A stretch of DNA of 18,608 nucleotides, from assembly GCA_046734815.1 (NCBI GenBank), contig JBKPRZ010000509.1, positions 1-18,608 of the forward strand, written 5' to 3'. A model generated the notes under the pieces. That model ran no database searches. It had not been told where the DNA came from and saw only the letters and a list, made by a program, of their open reading frames with translations. The position numbers and the translations under genes are program-made. Positions 6,227-13,874 of this stretch are shown one piece after another. The DNA is from CAVYGB01 sp046734815. GTDB lineage: Bacteria; Myxococcota_A; Polyangia; Fen-1088. Each line of letters starts with the position of its first letter. Position 1 is the stretch's first letter.

Positions 6227-6308
6227 GAAACGGGACTGCGGAGAAAGCCTAACCAGAATCGGGTCGACCTGTCCATGCCCCTCGTCGCTGGCGGCGTCGG
6301 GCGCTAAC

Positions 6309-7436
6309 ATGAGCCAGATGGTCCGCTCGCTGGCTTTCAGGTTGCTTTCCGGTCTGCCTGTCGCGGCGGGCTCCCTGGCCGTCGCCCTCGTCTGTGCGCG
6401 GGCCGGTGCCGCCCGGGGCGCCGAGGTGCAGGTCAAGATACAGGAAACCCCGTTGGCCGCGCAGTTCGCCCAGCAGGCGGGCGTCGACATCCCCACCTTG
6501 CAGGGCGATGTCCAGCGCGAGCTGGAGACCCTGTTCCAGACCTACCGGGTGACCGACTACCTGCGGTCTTTCGGCAACGCCCACTCATTCGCCAGCCGCG
6601 GCCTGGGCGTGGACTACGCCTCCAACTTCAAGGCGGTGATGCTGGGGGTGGCGGGCAACCTGTCGCTGAACGTGGAAGACGGATATCTGCCCCAGGGCAC
6701 CCGCACCCGTCCGCCCGCCGGCGGCGTCGGCACCAACGCCACCATCATGGCGGGGATCAACCTGGATTACTTCTCGATGGCCCCCATCAGCCTGTACGGC
6801 AACTACTTCAGCCGGGCGGGCCGGATCGAGGAGTTCGCCGCCGACCTGAGCAACTGGGGCGTGCACGCGCAGCTGAAGCTGTGGGGCCCGCGCGACGAAC
6901 GTCTGATCAACGCCCTTTTCCGCTGGGGCGGCCTGGATCTGACTACCGGGGTCGAGCGCGCGCACCTGCGCCTGAGCCTGGCGCGCGACTTCCGCCGCGA
7001 CATCCCCGTGGGCACCACCAGCAACGGTTACACCACGGCGGTCGCGGTCGACAGCACCGGGGTCTTCAACCTGGACATGCGCACCCTGGCCATCCCGGTG
7101 GAGGTCACCACCAACGTTCGCTTGCTGTACCTCCTCAGTCTGTACGCCGGGTTCGGTTTCGACTGGCAGCTGGCCGGTGGCAACGATCTCTCGCTGGACC
7201 TGAACGGCACCATGGTCGGCAACGCCACCAGCCGCGACGGCCAGCACACCACCGTCGACCTCGGTACCGCCAGCGTCCAGGCGGGCGAATCGGTGGGGCC
7301 CAGCGCCGGCCGCCTGCGCTGGCTGGCGGGCGTGCAGGTGAATGTCCTGGTCATCAAGGTGTTCGCCCAGCTGAACCTGGCCGCGCAGGATCCGGTGATC
7401 GCCAGCGTAGCGCTGGGCGCCCGCGTCGCGTATTAG
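6309..7436 (+). CDS. Predicted outer-membrane beta-barrel protein, family not recognised
   Basis: The 375-aa product has a Sec signal peptide (basic residues then a hydrophobic core at about 16–30, likely cleavage near Arg36-Gly-Ala-Glu39). The mature part begins with a short polar/helical region (40–90). It then has many short alternating amphipathic strands such as MLGVAGNLSLNVEDG, INLDYFSMAPISLYGNYFS, VHAQLKLWG, LYLLSLYAGFGFDW and WLAGVQVNVLVIKVFAQLNLA, typical of a transmembrane barrel, and ends in ALGARVAY. A C-terminal aromatic residue is the usual BAM recognition signal. I cannot assign a substrate. The start could be ATG 6309 or ATG 6318; neither has a strong RBS. The longer frame to 6219 adds residues with no export character. 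It lies 57 bp upstream of the CFI-box gene on the same strand. Confidence 0.75.
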   Translation: MSQMVRSLAFRLLSGLPVAAGSLAVALVCARAGAARGAEVQVKIQETPLAAQFAQQAGVDIPTLQGDVQRELETLFQTYRVTDYLRSFGNAHSFASRGLGVDYASNFKAVMLGVAGNLSLNVEDGYLPQGTRTRPPAGGVGTNATIMAGINLDYFSMAPISLYGNYFSRAGRIEEFAADLSNWGVHAQLKLWGPRDERLINALFRWGGLDLTTGVERAHLRLSLARDFRRDIPVGTTSNGYTTAVAVDSTGVFNLDMRTLAIPVEVTTNVRLLYLLSLYAGFGFDWQLAGGNDLSLDLNGTMVGNATSRDGQHTTVDLGTASVQAGESVGPSAGRLRWLAGVQVNVLVIKVFAQLNLAAQDPVIASVALGARVAY

Positions 7437-7493
7437 CTGGCTGTGCCGGGCCCTTGTCGGGCGGCGTCCGGTGTTACAGGATGACCCCCTCGC

Positions 7494-9362
7494 ATGATGC
7501 CGCCCGCCTCCGGCTTCCTGCGGCTCGCTGCAGCAGTCGCGCTCCCCGTCCTGCTCGCCTCTCCGGCCGCGCTGGCTCAGGCGGGCCCGGCGCGCGTGCG
7601 CGTGACCGTGCAGCCCGACTGCTTCCGGGCCTCGCCGTCGGCGCCGTGCGATCCGCGCAAGACGGACAACCGGCTGGATCTGGGACCGCAGATCGCGATC
7701 TGGATCGAGGGGGCGGACGGACGCTTCGTGGATACGGTGCTGGTCACCAACCTCACCGCGCGGCTCGGCATCGGCAACCGCCCGGGCCACTACCTCCTGC
7801 CGTCGAGCCCGAAGTTTCCTTACGGCCGCCGGCTGATGGCGCTGCCGGTCTGGGCCCACCGGCGGGGCAAGCTGTACGACTCGGTGGTCATGCAGGACGG
7901 GACCGAGAAGGAGATGTGGCTCGGCTTTCACGAGGCGATCTCGTCGCCCGACCCCTACTTCTGCCGGCCCATGACCTTCCAGGAGATCGACGTGGACGCC
8001 GTCTCCTGTCCCACCGCGCGCTTCAACAGCGCCAAGGGGCGGTTCTTCGATCCGGCCATCGATCTCGCTGGCTCGCACCTGCAGAACGGACAGCCCAAGG
8101 ACTACGTGCCGCCGGCCCGGAGCTATTACCCGCCCCGCAACGACCTCACCACCTTCACCCAGCTCGACTGCAACGGCGGGCACGCGCCCGGCTGCCCCAT
8201 CAGCGCGCGCAGCTTCGCGGCCCTCAACGATCTGGACGACGTCGCCGCCGCCACCCCCGCTTACGGTCAGCCCTTCAGCCAGGTGTGGGGGGTGCCGCCC
8301 GAGCTGCCCGATGGGGACTACGTGGTGCTGGTGGAGGTGAACAAGGAGTTCGACCAGTCGCCCGGCCACATGCACCCGGCCATCGCCGATCCGATGCTGC
8401 GCGACTGGGGTCTGACCAACAACTTCGGCCAGCCCTCGGTCGTGTTCCAGGTGCCCTTCCGGCTCGACCGCCGGACCGTGACCCAGGCCGCCACCACCGA
8501 CATCGCGGGCTACGGCGACTGGGACGGCCTGACCGGGACGCTGCATGCGCCCGACTCGTCGATCGTCGACAGCCCGGGCTCGGGGGCCGGCCGGCTGCTG
8601 ATCATCAGCCAGCCGGCGCTGTCGGGCGGCGCGCCGGTCGCCGGTCGGGTGCACGTGTCGACCGAGCTGGGGCCGGCATCGTCGCCGGACGCGGGCGTGG
8701 GCCCGCTGGACGGCGCCGCGAGCCCGCCCGCCGCGGATGCCGCCGTCCCGCGAACGACCGATGGCGCCGCCGCCTGCCCGGCGACAGCCGCGGCGGTGGA
8801 CCTGCAGCTCAGCCCGCTGAAGGTGATGTCCGAGGCCGCGCAGATCGAGCTGAAGGAGCCGGCCCGCGAGCTGTGGGACAGGACCGAGAGCTACGAGGTG
8901 CGGGTCTGGAACGGCACCGAGAAGACTCCGGCGGCCTTCGCCGAGGGCCGGCCGCTCGCGCGAGTCAGGCCGGTGATGCCCGGCAACCGTCTGATCGTCT
9001 CGGTGGACAATCTCAAGTCGGAATCGCAATACACCGTGGGCGTGCGCCCCAGCGGCCCCTGCGCCGACGCGCCCATCGCCTTTGCCACCTTCACCACCGT
9101 GATCCGCGAGTTCAAGCAGCTGTCCGGCTGTTTCATCGCCACCGCCGCCTACGGCGGGCCGCTGGCCGCCAGGGTGGAGCTGCTGCGCCGGTTCCGCGAT
9201 CGGGCGCGCGACCGCAGCGCCGTGGCCGCGGCGGCCGCCGACCTGTACGCGCGGTCCAGCCCGCCGGTGGCCGAGGTCCTGCGCGGGACCGAGGCGGGCC
9301 GGGCGGTGGTGCGGGCCGTGCTCGCGCCGGTGGTGCGCCTGCTGGAAAACGGCGTACCGTAG
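7494..9362 (+). CDS. Secreted protein with Fn3-like module and C-terminal CFI-box domain
   Basis: The 622-aa exported protein has a signal peptide at 1–30 (hydrophobic 11–27, cleavage near Ala-Gln-Ala30). A large N-terminal region (about 31–350) of unknown fold is rich in Pro, Asp and aromatic residues, with scattered cysteines. An Ala/Asp/Pro linker follows (about 393–435), then a fibronectin-III-like segment (about 445–540, with ESYEVRVWNG and SESQYTVGVRPSG). The last 77 residues begin with CFIATAAYG (Cys546–Gly554) and continue as an amphipathic Arg-rich helix region. This is the CFI-box C-terminal domain seen on secreted proteins of Myxococcota and other bacteria and thought to be a surface sorting or anchoring tail. 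That role is family knowledge; the N-terminal function is unknown. The stop lies 4 bp before ppk2, so cotranscription is likely. ATG 7494 or 7497 are both possible starts. Confidence 0.85.
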   Translation: MMPPASGFLRLAAAVALPVLLASPAALAQAGPARVRVTVQPDCFRASPSAPCDPRKTDNRLDLGPQIAIWIEGADGRFVDTVLVTNLTARLGIGNRPGHYLLPSSPKFPYGRRLMALPVWAHRRGKLYDSVVMQDGTEKEMWLGFHEAISSPDPYFCRPMTFQEIDVDAVSCPTARFNSAKGRFFDPAIDLAGSHLQNGQPKDYVPPARSYYPPRNDLTTFTQLDCNGGHAPGCPISARSFAALNDLDDVAAATPAYGQPFSQVWGVPPELPDGDYVVLVEVNKEFDQSPGHMHPAIADPMLRDWGLTNNFGQPSVVFQVPFRLDRRTVTQAATTDIAGYGDWDGLTGTLHAPDSSIVDSPGSGAGRLLIISQPALSGGAPVAGRVHVSTELGPASSPDAGVGPLDGAASPPAADAAVPRTTDGAAACPATAAAVDLQLSPLKVMSEAAQIELKEPARELWDRTESYEVRVWNGTEKTPAAFAEGRPLARVRPVMPGNRLIVSVDNLKSESQYTVGVRPSGPCADAPIAFATFTTVIREFKQLSGCFIATAAYGGPLAARVELLRRFRDRARDRSAVAAAAADLYARSSPPVAEVLRGTEAGRAVVRAVLAPVVRLLENGVP

Positions 9363-9366
9363 CGGG

Positions 9367-10221
9367 ATGAAGGGTTCCTACGCCGTCAAGATCGACGGCC
9401 GCAAACGCATCCGGCTGAAAGACTGCGACCCCGGCGACACTGGTGGGGTGGACAAGGAGGAGGGGCTCGCCCGGGTCGACAAGCTGGGGCAGGAGTTCCA
9501 GGAGCTGGCCAACCTGCTGGCTTTTGCCGGGCAACACGCGCTGCTGATCGTGCTGCAGGGACGGGACGCCAGCGGCAAGGACGGGTCCATCCGCAAGATC
9601 CTCGACTACTGCAACGTGCTCAACTTCCGGGTCGAGTCGTTCAAGGTGCCCACCGAAGAAGAGCGGGCGCACGACTTTCTCTGGCGGGTGCACCGGGTGG
9701 TGCCCCGGCGCGGGCAGCTGACCGTGTTCAACCGCTCGCACTACGAAGACGTCATCGCCGCCCGCGTGCACAAGCTGGTGCCCAAGGAGCGCTGGCAGGC
9801 CCGCTACGAGCAGATCAACGCCTTCGAGCAGCTGCTGGCGGACAACGACACCCTGTTGCTCAAGTTCTATCTGCACGTCAGCCGCGAGGAGCAGCACCAG
9901 CGCTTGCTGGAGCGCGAGCAGGGGCCCCGCACGGCCTGGAAGCTGAGCGCCAGCGACTGGCGCGAGCTGCCGCTGTGGAACGACACCACCCGCGCCTACG
10001 AGGACGCGCTCAGCCGGTGCAGCAGCCCCGACCGACCGTTTTACCTGGTGCCAGCCGACAAGAAGTGGTTCCGCAACCTGGCCATCCTCGAGCGCCTGGT
10101 CGCCACCTTGCGCCCGCTGCGGGCCGGCTGGCTCGAGCACCTGCAGCAGGTGGGCAAGACCTCCCTCCAGGAGATCCGCCAGCTGCGGAAAGCAGGGGCT
10201 ATCGGGCCGCCGGGACGGTGA
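9367..10221 (+). CDS. ppk2: Polyphosphate kinase 2 family (PPK2, probably class III)
   Basis: The 284-aa cytosolic phosphotransferase moves phosphate between polyphosphate and nucleotides. Walker A GRDASGKDG is at 65–73 (Asp67 and Lys71 intact), the Walker B-type segment FNRSHYEDV at 121–129 and the lid DWRELPLWNDTTRAYEDAL at 197–215. The RSHYEDV form resembles class III PPK2 enzymes, which phosphorylate both NMPs and NDPs; class I usually has RSWYNR. The N-terminal segment KIDGRKRIRLKDCDP (8–22) is typical of this subfamily. Length is normal and no residue appears missing. It starts 4 bp after the CFI-box gene, and its 3' end overlaps the convergent MFS gene by 23 bp. A link between the secreted neighbour and polyphosphate metabolism is not evident. 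Confidence 0.94.
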   Translation: MKGSYAVKIDGRKRIRLKDCDPGDTGGVDKEEGLARVDKLGQEFQELANLLAFAGQHALLIVLQGRDASGKDGSIRKILDYCNVLNFRVESFKVPTEEERAHDFLWRVHRVVPRRGQLTVFNRSHYEDVIAARVHKLVPKERWQARYEQINAFEQLLADNDTLLLKFYLHVSREEQHQRLLEREQGPRTAWKLSASDWRELPLWNDTTRAYEDALSRCSSPDRPFYLVPADKKWFRNLAILERLVATLRPLRAGWLEHLQQVGKTSLQEIRQLRKAGAIGPPGR

Positions 10222-11437
10222 CCGCCGGGGCGTCGCGCAGGCGCGAGCGCGGCAGCAGCGCCACCGCCACGGCGCCGACCGCGGCCAGGGCGGCCAGCAG
10301 CTGGAAGCCGGTGCGGTAGCTGCCGTTGACGTCGTGCAGGCGGCCGACCACCCAGGGGAACAGCGCCTCGGCCACCCCGTCGGCGGTGAGGATGATGCCC
10401 ATCACCCGGCCCAGCACGGCGGTGCCGAACAGCTCGGCCGCCATCAGCGGGATGATCAGGTATTCGCCGCCCAGACCGAGCCCGAACACCAACGCGAACA
10501 TGTAGATGTTGCTGCCGGTCGCGCCCGCGGTCAGGAGCAACATCGCGCCGGTCACCAGCCCGTAGACGACCAGCATCACCCGCTTGGGCCCCATGCGGTC
10601 GGCCAGCCAGCCCGCGCCCAAACGGCCCACCAGGCTGACAGCCGCGACCAGGGCCACGATGTTCAGCGCCTCGCTCTGCGAGCGTCCCTGGTCCAGGCTG
10701 AGCAGCAACTTCAGGTGCTGGTTGGCGCCGCCTACCGCGCCCACCGAGGCCATGCTTCCGAGCGCGAGCAGGTAGAAGTTGCGGCTGGTCAGCGGTCCGC
10801 GTAGCGAGACCCGCGGGGCCTCGCGGGCCGCCGGCGCGGGGCCGTTCCCCTCGCGCAGCATCAGCACCAGCGGCAGCGCCAGCAGGACCACCAGCACCCC
10901 GAGCAGGCGGAGGGCGTTGTGCCAGCCCAGGCTGGCGTTGAGGTACTTCGAGATCACCGGCACCGCGAAGAAACCGGCACCGATGCCCAGGTAGGCGATG
11001 CCCATGGCCCGGCCGCGCGTCTCCTGGAAATGGCGGGAGAGCAGCACCTGGTTGGGCAGCGGCCCCGCCAGCACGTACCCCAGGGCGTTGAAGGCGTAGA
11101 ACACGTAGAACCAGCCCACCTGGGTCACGCCGCCCAGCCCGAACAGCGCCAGGGTGGCCAGGGCGATGCCCAGGATCATCGGGCGGCGCGGGCCGAAGCG
11201 GTCGATCAGCCAGCCGGCCACGAACCCGAACAGCGGGCCGATCAGGATCTTGCCGATCATGTTCCCGGAGGTGACGCGCGCCCGGGTCCAGCCCAGCTCG
11301 CGGACGAAGAAGTCGTAGTAGAGCGGCAGGCCGTACAGCACCAGGCCGACGATGGCAAACAGCGACAGGAACGCGGTCGCGATCAGTCTCCGACGCTGCC
11401 CCGGGGTAAGCGCGTTCAGGCCCATGCCGGAAGACAT
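10199..11437 (-). CDS. MFS transporter
   Basis: The 412-aa inner-membrane protein has about twelve hydrophobic helices in two halves joined by a polar loop near residues 197–213. MFS motif A-like loops occur after helix 2 (GWLIDRFGPRRP) and, in the second half, after helix 8 (GWLADRMGPKR). The overall pattern resembles monocarboxylate/oxalate-formate antiporter-type MFS proteins (substrate inferred only by resemblance). I chose ATG 11437; the frame continues to a TTG at 11467 and there is another ATG at 11425, none with a clear Shine–Dalgarno. It lies 63 bp downstream of the terpene cyclase homologue on the same strand and could be co-transcribed with it. Its end overlaps convergent ppk2 by 23 bp. 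Confidence 0.9.
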   Translation of the reverse strand: MSSGMGLNALTPGQRRRLIATAFLSLFAIVGLVLYGLPLYYDFFVRELGWTRARVTSGNMIGKILIGPLFGFVAGWLIDRFGPRRPMILGIALATLALFGLGGVTQVGWFYVFYAFNALGYVLAGPLPNQVLLSRHFQETRGRAMGIAYLGIGAGFFAVPVISKYLNASLGWHNALRLLGVLVVLLALPLVLMLREGNGPAPAAREAPRVSLRGPLTSRNFYLLALGSMASVGAVGGANQHLKLLLSLDQGRSQSEALNIVALVAAVSLVGRLGAGWLADRMGPKRVMLVVYGLVTGAMLLLTAGATGSNIYMFALVFGLGLGGEYLIIPLMAAELFGTAVLGRVMGIILTADGVAEALFPWVVGRLHDVNGSYRTGFQLLAALAAVGAVAVALLPRSRLRDAPAVTVPAAR

Positions 11438-11500
11438 ATCACGCTGTCGCCGCTGCCCGGCGCGCAAAAACCGGTGCGTCGGTCTGCGCCAACCCGGGCG

Positions 11501-12763
11501 TCAGGAGGAGGAGAGCACGCGTGCGCTGAGCACCGCGGAACGGACCACGCGGGTCGGCTGGTACAGGCTGCGATCCACCCAGAGAGGCTGGTCGGGCAGG
11601 GCCTCGGCGGCCGGCCCGGTCAGCCAGCGCGCCCCGGCTTCGATGCTGCCCGGCCGCACCCGACCCCCCGCGCGGCGGTGGCACACCAGCGCCTGCAGGC
11701 AGCTGGCGGTCTCCTCGGCGGTGGCCATCTGGTAGTAGCCCCACGAGCCGTCGGGCCGCTGGGTCTGCTCGATCCAGGCCACCGCCTCCTCGGTCAAGCT
11801 CAGCTCGCAGCCGAGCCCGATCACCGCCAGGGACGTGGCGTGATGGGGGGACGCGTGCTGGCCGTCGATCCAGAAATGGTCCGGGCTGGCGGTGCGAGCC
11901 AGAAGGCCGATGATCTTGCGCAGGGCCGGCTCGCGCCCGGCGAACGGCGGCGCTGATCGCAGGGCGCCCAGCAGGTAGGCCTGCGCGCCCACCGCGCCGG
12001 TGGGCCGATCGCATCCGTCCCAGGGGAGGTCGGGCTCGGACAGCTGCTGCAAGAGCGGCGTCGGATCGGGCGTGCGCCCGGCCCAGGTCAGCACCCGGAA
12101 CGCCACCGCGGCCGCGGCCCGCTCGCGCGGCTGGGCGCTCGCGGCCAGCGCGGGAAAGCTCCGCTCGAGCGCGGCGACGGCGCCCTGGCAGCTGCCCGCG
12201 ACGGCCGCGTGATCGGGGAAGGCCAGGGCGACGTGGTGAAGCACCCAGGCCTGCTCGAACCCGTCGGGCAGCGGCCCGGCCGGTGCTGGCTGGACGCGCC
12301 CGGCTGTGCCGGACGAGAAAACGTTCTTCAGCGCCTCGATGGGCAACACCAGGTGGCGCCAGCGCGCCTCGGCCAGCAGCGCCGCCGCCGCAGGCCCGAA
12401 GTCGATCAGGTCGCAGGGGTCGCGCCCCAGAGCGGCGGCGTGTGGCGCGATCCCCCAGGCCGCCGTGTGCAGCCGTTCGGTGAGCTCCTCCGGATTGGCG
12501 GACAGCTCGCGCCACTGGGCCAGCGCCAGCATGCCGGCCAGGGTGGAGATCACCCGATCCTGATGATGGCCGATCGGGCTGCCCCAGGTGCCGTCGCCGA
12601 GCTGATTGCGCAGCAACCAGGACAGCGCTTCGGGGTGGGCGGGTTGCAGGGGCGTCTCGGCCCTGCCCATGCGAGCGCGCCAGGCGGTGTCGTACGCGAC
12701 CGGCGCGATGGATGGTGGGGCGGAGACTGAAACGAGTTCGAGGAGCTCTTGCTGAGGAGTCAC
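11501..12763 (-). CDS. Class II diterpene cyclase-like protein lacking the catalytic acid motif
   Basis: The protein (about 420 aa) matches the beta/gamma alpha-barrel fold of class II diterpene cyclases such as Mycobacterium Rv3377c: AYDTAW (23–28), PEALSWLLRNQLGDGTWG (44–61), DRVISTLAGMLAL (69–81), QHASPHHAT (302–310), the QW-type repeat QRPDGSWG (335–342) and ATAEETASCLQAL (347–359). These enzymes protonate geranylgeranyl diphosphate with the middle Asp of DxDD (DxDTT in Rv3377c). The aligned site here, just before VAFRVLTWAGR, reads Glu214-Arg-Ala-Ala-Ala218, so the general acid is missing. The protein is also about 80 residues shorter than Rv3377c. Cyclase activity by the known mechanism is unlikely. 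The start is uncertain: GTG 12763, GTG 12769 or TTG 12784, none with a clear RBS. No prenyl-diphosphate synthase gene is nearby; an MFS gene follows. Confidence 0.85.
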   Translation of the reverse strand: MTPQQELLELVSVSAPPSIAPVAYDTAWRARMGRAETPLQPAHPEALSWLLRNQLGDGTWGSPIGHHQDRVISTLAGMLALAQWRELSANPEELTERLHTAAWGIAPHAAALGRDPCDLIDFGPAAAALLAEARWRHLVLPIEALKNVFSSGTAGRVQPAPAGPLPDGFEQAWVLHHVALAFPDHAAVAGSCQGAVAALERSFPALAASAQPRERAAAAVAFRVLTWAGRTPDPTPLLQQLSEPDLPWDGCDRPTGAVGAQAYLLGALRSAPPFAGREPALRKIIGLLARTASPDHFWIDGQHASPHHATSLAVIGLGCELSLTEEAVAWIEQTQRPDGSWGYYQMATAEETASCLQALVCHRRAGGRVRPGSIEAGARWLTGPAAEALPDQPLWVDRSLYQPTRVVRSAVLSARVLSSS

Positions 12764-12839
12764 GCGCACGCGAAAACGGTGCAACGCTCGTGCCGCGCGC
12801 GAACGCCGATTTTCCGCTGTTTCTTCGCAGGTTCTGGAT

Positions 12840-12859
12840 CGCTGACCATGGTGCCAGCG
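12840..12859. promoter_or_regulatory. Imperfect inverted repeat between divergent cyclase-like and reductase genes
   Basis: CGCTG (12840–12844) and CAGCG (12855–12859) flank the palindrome ACCATGGT (12845–12852), which lies slightly off centre. It sits in the region shared by the two divergent promoters and could be an operator for one or both. The evidence is symmetry alone. Confidence 0.25.
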
Positions 12860-12895
12860 GCGCGCGGACCGCAGGGCATCAGGTAGGACGAGTAG

Positions 12896-12921
12896 GCGCA
12901 GGACACCGACCGTCGCTGCGC
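12896..12921 (+). promoter_or_regulatory. Hairpin in the aldo/keto reductase leader
   Basis: GCGCAGGAC (12896–12904) pairs with GTC (12912–12914) and CTGCGC (12916–12921), giving nine pairs with one bulged G at 12915 and a 7-nt loop. There is no U-tract, so it is not an intrinsic terminator. It could be a leader structure or an operator 41 bp before the ATG. Confidence 0.3.
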
Positions 12922-12962
12922 ACTATCGACACGGGCCAGGATCCGGAGGTAGCCTGACGTCC

Positions 12963-13862
12963 ATGTCCACGTTCGGACGACGACGGTTCGTCACGCTTGC
13001 AGCACGGGGCGCGCTCGGCACCGCGGCGGCGTCATGGCTGGGACTTCATCGGCTGGACCTCGCCCGCGCGGGGCTGGCCAGCGGCGCCGGCGCCAAGGCG
13101 GTCAGCGACCGGGTGCTGCTGGGCAAGACCGGCATCAAGCTCTCGCGCATGGCCATGGGCGGCGGGACCAACGGGGTCAAGCACACCTCGGTGCAGGGGC
13201 GGCTGGGCGTGTACGGATTCGCCGACCTGCTGGAGTACGCCTACGACCACGGGGTGAACTTCTTCGACACCGCCGACCAGTACGGCACCCACGAACACGT
13301 GCGCGAGGGCATGCGCCGGGTGGGCCGCAACAACGTCGTGCTGATGACCAAGACCCGCGCGCTCACCGCCGCCGACGTGCGCAAGGACCTCGACCGTTTC
13401 CGGCGCGAGCTGGGGACCGACACCCTGGACATCGTGCTCTTGCACTGCATGACCAGCGCGAAGTGGACCACCGAGCTCGAGGGACCGATGGAGGTGCTGT
13501 CGCGGGCCAAGGAGCAAGGGATCATCCGGGCGCACGGCTGTTCCTGCCACTCGCTGGACGCGCTGAAGCTGTCGGCGAAGACACCCTGGGTGGACGTGCA
13601 GCTGGCGCGCATCAACCCGATCCAGTCGCACATGGATGCCGATCCGGCCACCATCGTGCAGCTGCTGCGGGAGATGAAACAGGCGGGCAAGGGCGTGCTG
13701 GGCATGAAGATCATGGGCCAGGGCGATCTGTCCAACCAGGTCGACCGGGCGCTGGCCTTCGCCGGCAAGCTGGACGTCATCGACGCCTTCACCATCGGCT
13801 TCGCCGCCCGGGCACAGTTCGACGAGGTGGCGCGCAAGCTGCCCGGCCTGTCGGCGGTCTGA
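12963..13862 (+). CDS. Tat-exported aldo/keto reductase
   Basis: The 299-aa oxidoreductase carries a twin-arginine signal (Arg6-Arg-Arg8-Phe-Val, hydrophobic 10–28), so it is probably folded with NADP(H) in the cytoplasm and exported to the periplasm. The AKR barrel runs from about residue 50. The catalytic tetrad is complete: Asp102 (FFDTAD), Tyr107 (QYG), Lys130 (MTKTR) and His161 (LLHCM). The DTADQYG and HGCSCHS segments (about 102–108 and 191–197) are typical of the bacterial group related to AKR11–13. The substrate is unknown. The ATG at 12963 has GGAGG 13 bases upstream, rather far, but the Tat motif follows directly. It is divergent from the cyclase-like gene and convergent with the exonuclease gene, with 12 bp between the two stops. 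Confidence 0.92.
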   Translation: MSTFGRRRFVTLAARGALGTAAASWLGLHRLDLARAGLASGAGAKAVSDRVLLGKTGIKLSRMAMGGGTNGVKHTSVQGRLGVYGFADLLEYAYDHGVNFFDTADQYGTHEHVREGMRRVGRNNVVLMTKTRALTAADVRKDLDRFRRELGTDTLDIVLLHCMTSAKWTTELEGPMEVLSRAKEQGIIRAHGCSCHSLDALKLSAKTPWVDVQLARINPIQSHMDADPATIVQLLREMKQAGKGVLGMKIMGQGDLSNQVDRALAFAGKLDVIDAFTIGFAARAQFDEVARKLPGLSAV

Positions 13863-13874
13863 GCCGGCGGCCCC

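Noticed and set aside
7447..7466. GCCC/GGGC pairing after the beta-barrel stop as a terminator
   Set aside because: Only 4 bp of stem and no U-tract; too weak in DNA of this composition.
6585..9370. Long open frames (over 800 aa) on both strands across the barrel and CFI-box genes
   Set aside because: Compositional shadows (Arg/Gly/Ala-rich, no domain) of the two real plus-strand genes, which have signal peptides and recognisable motifs.
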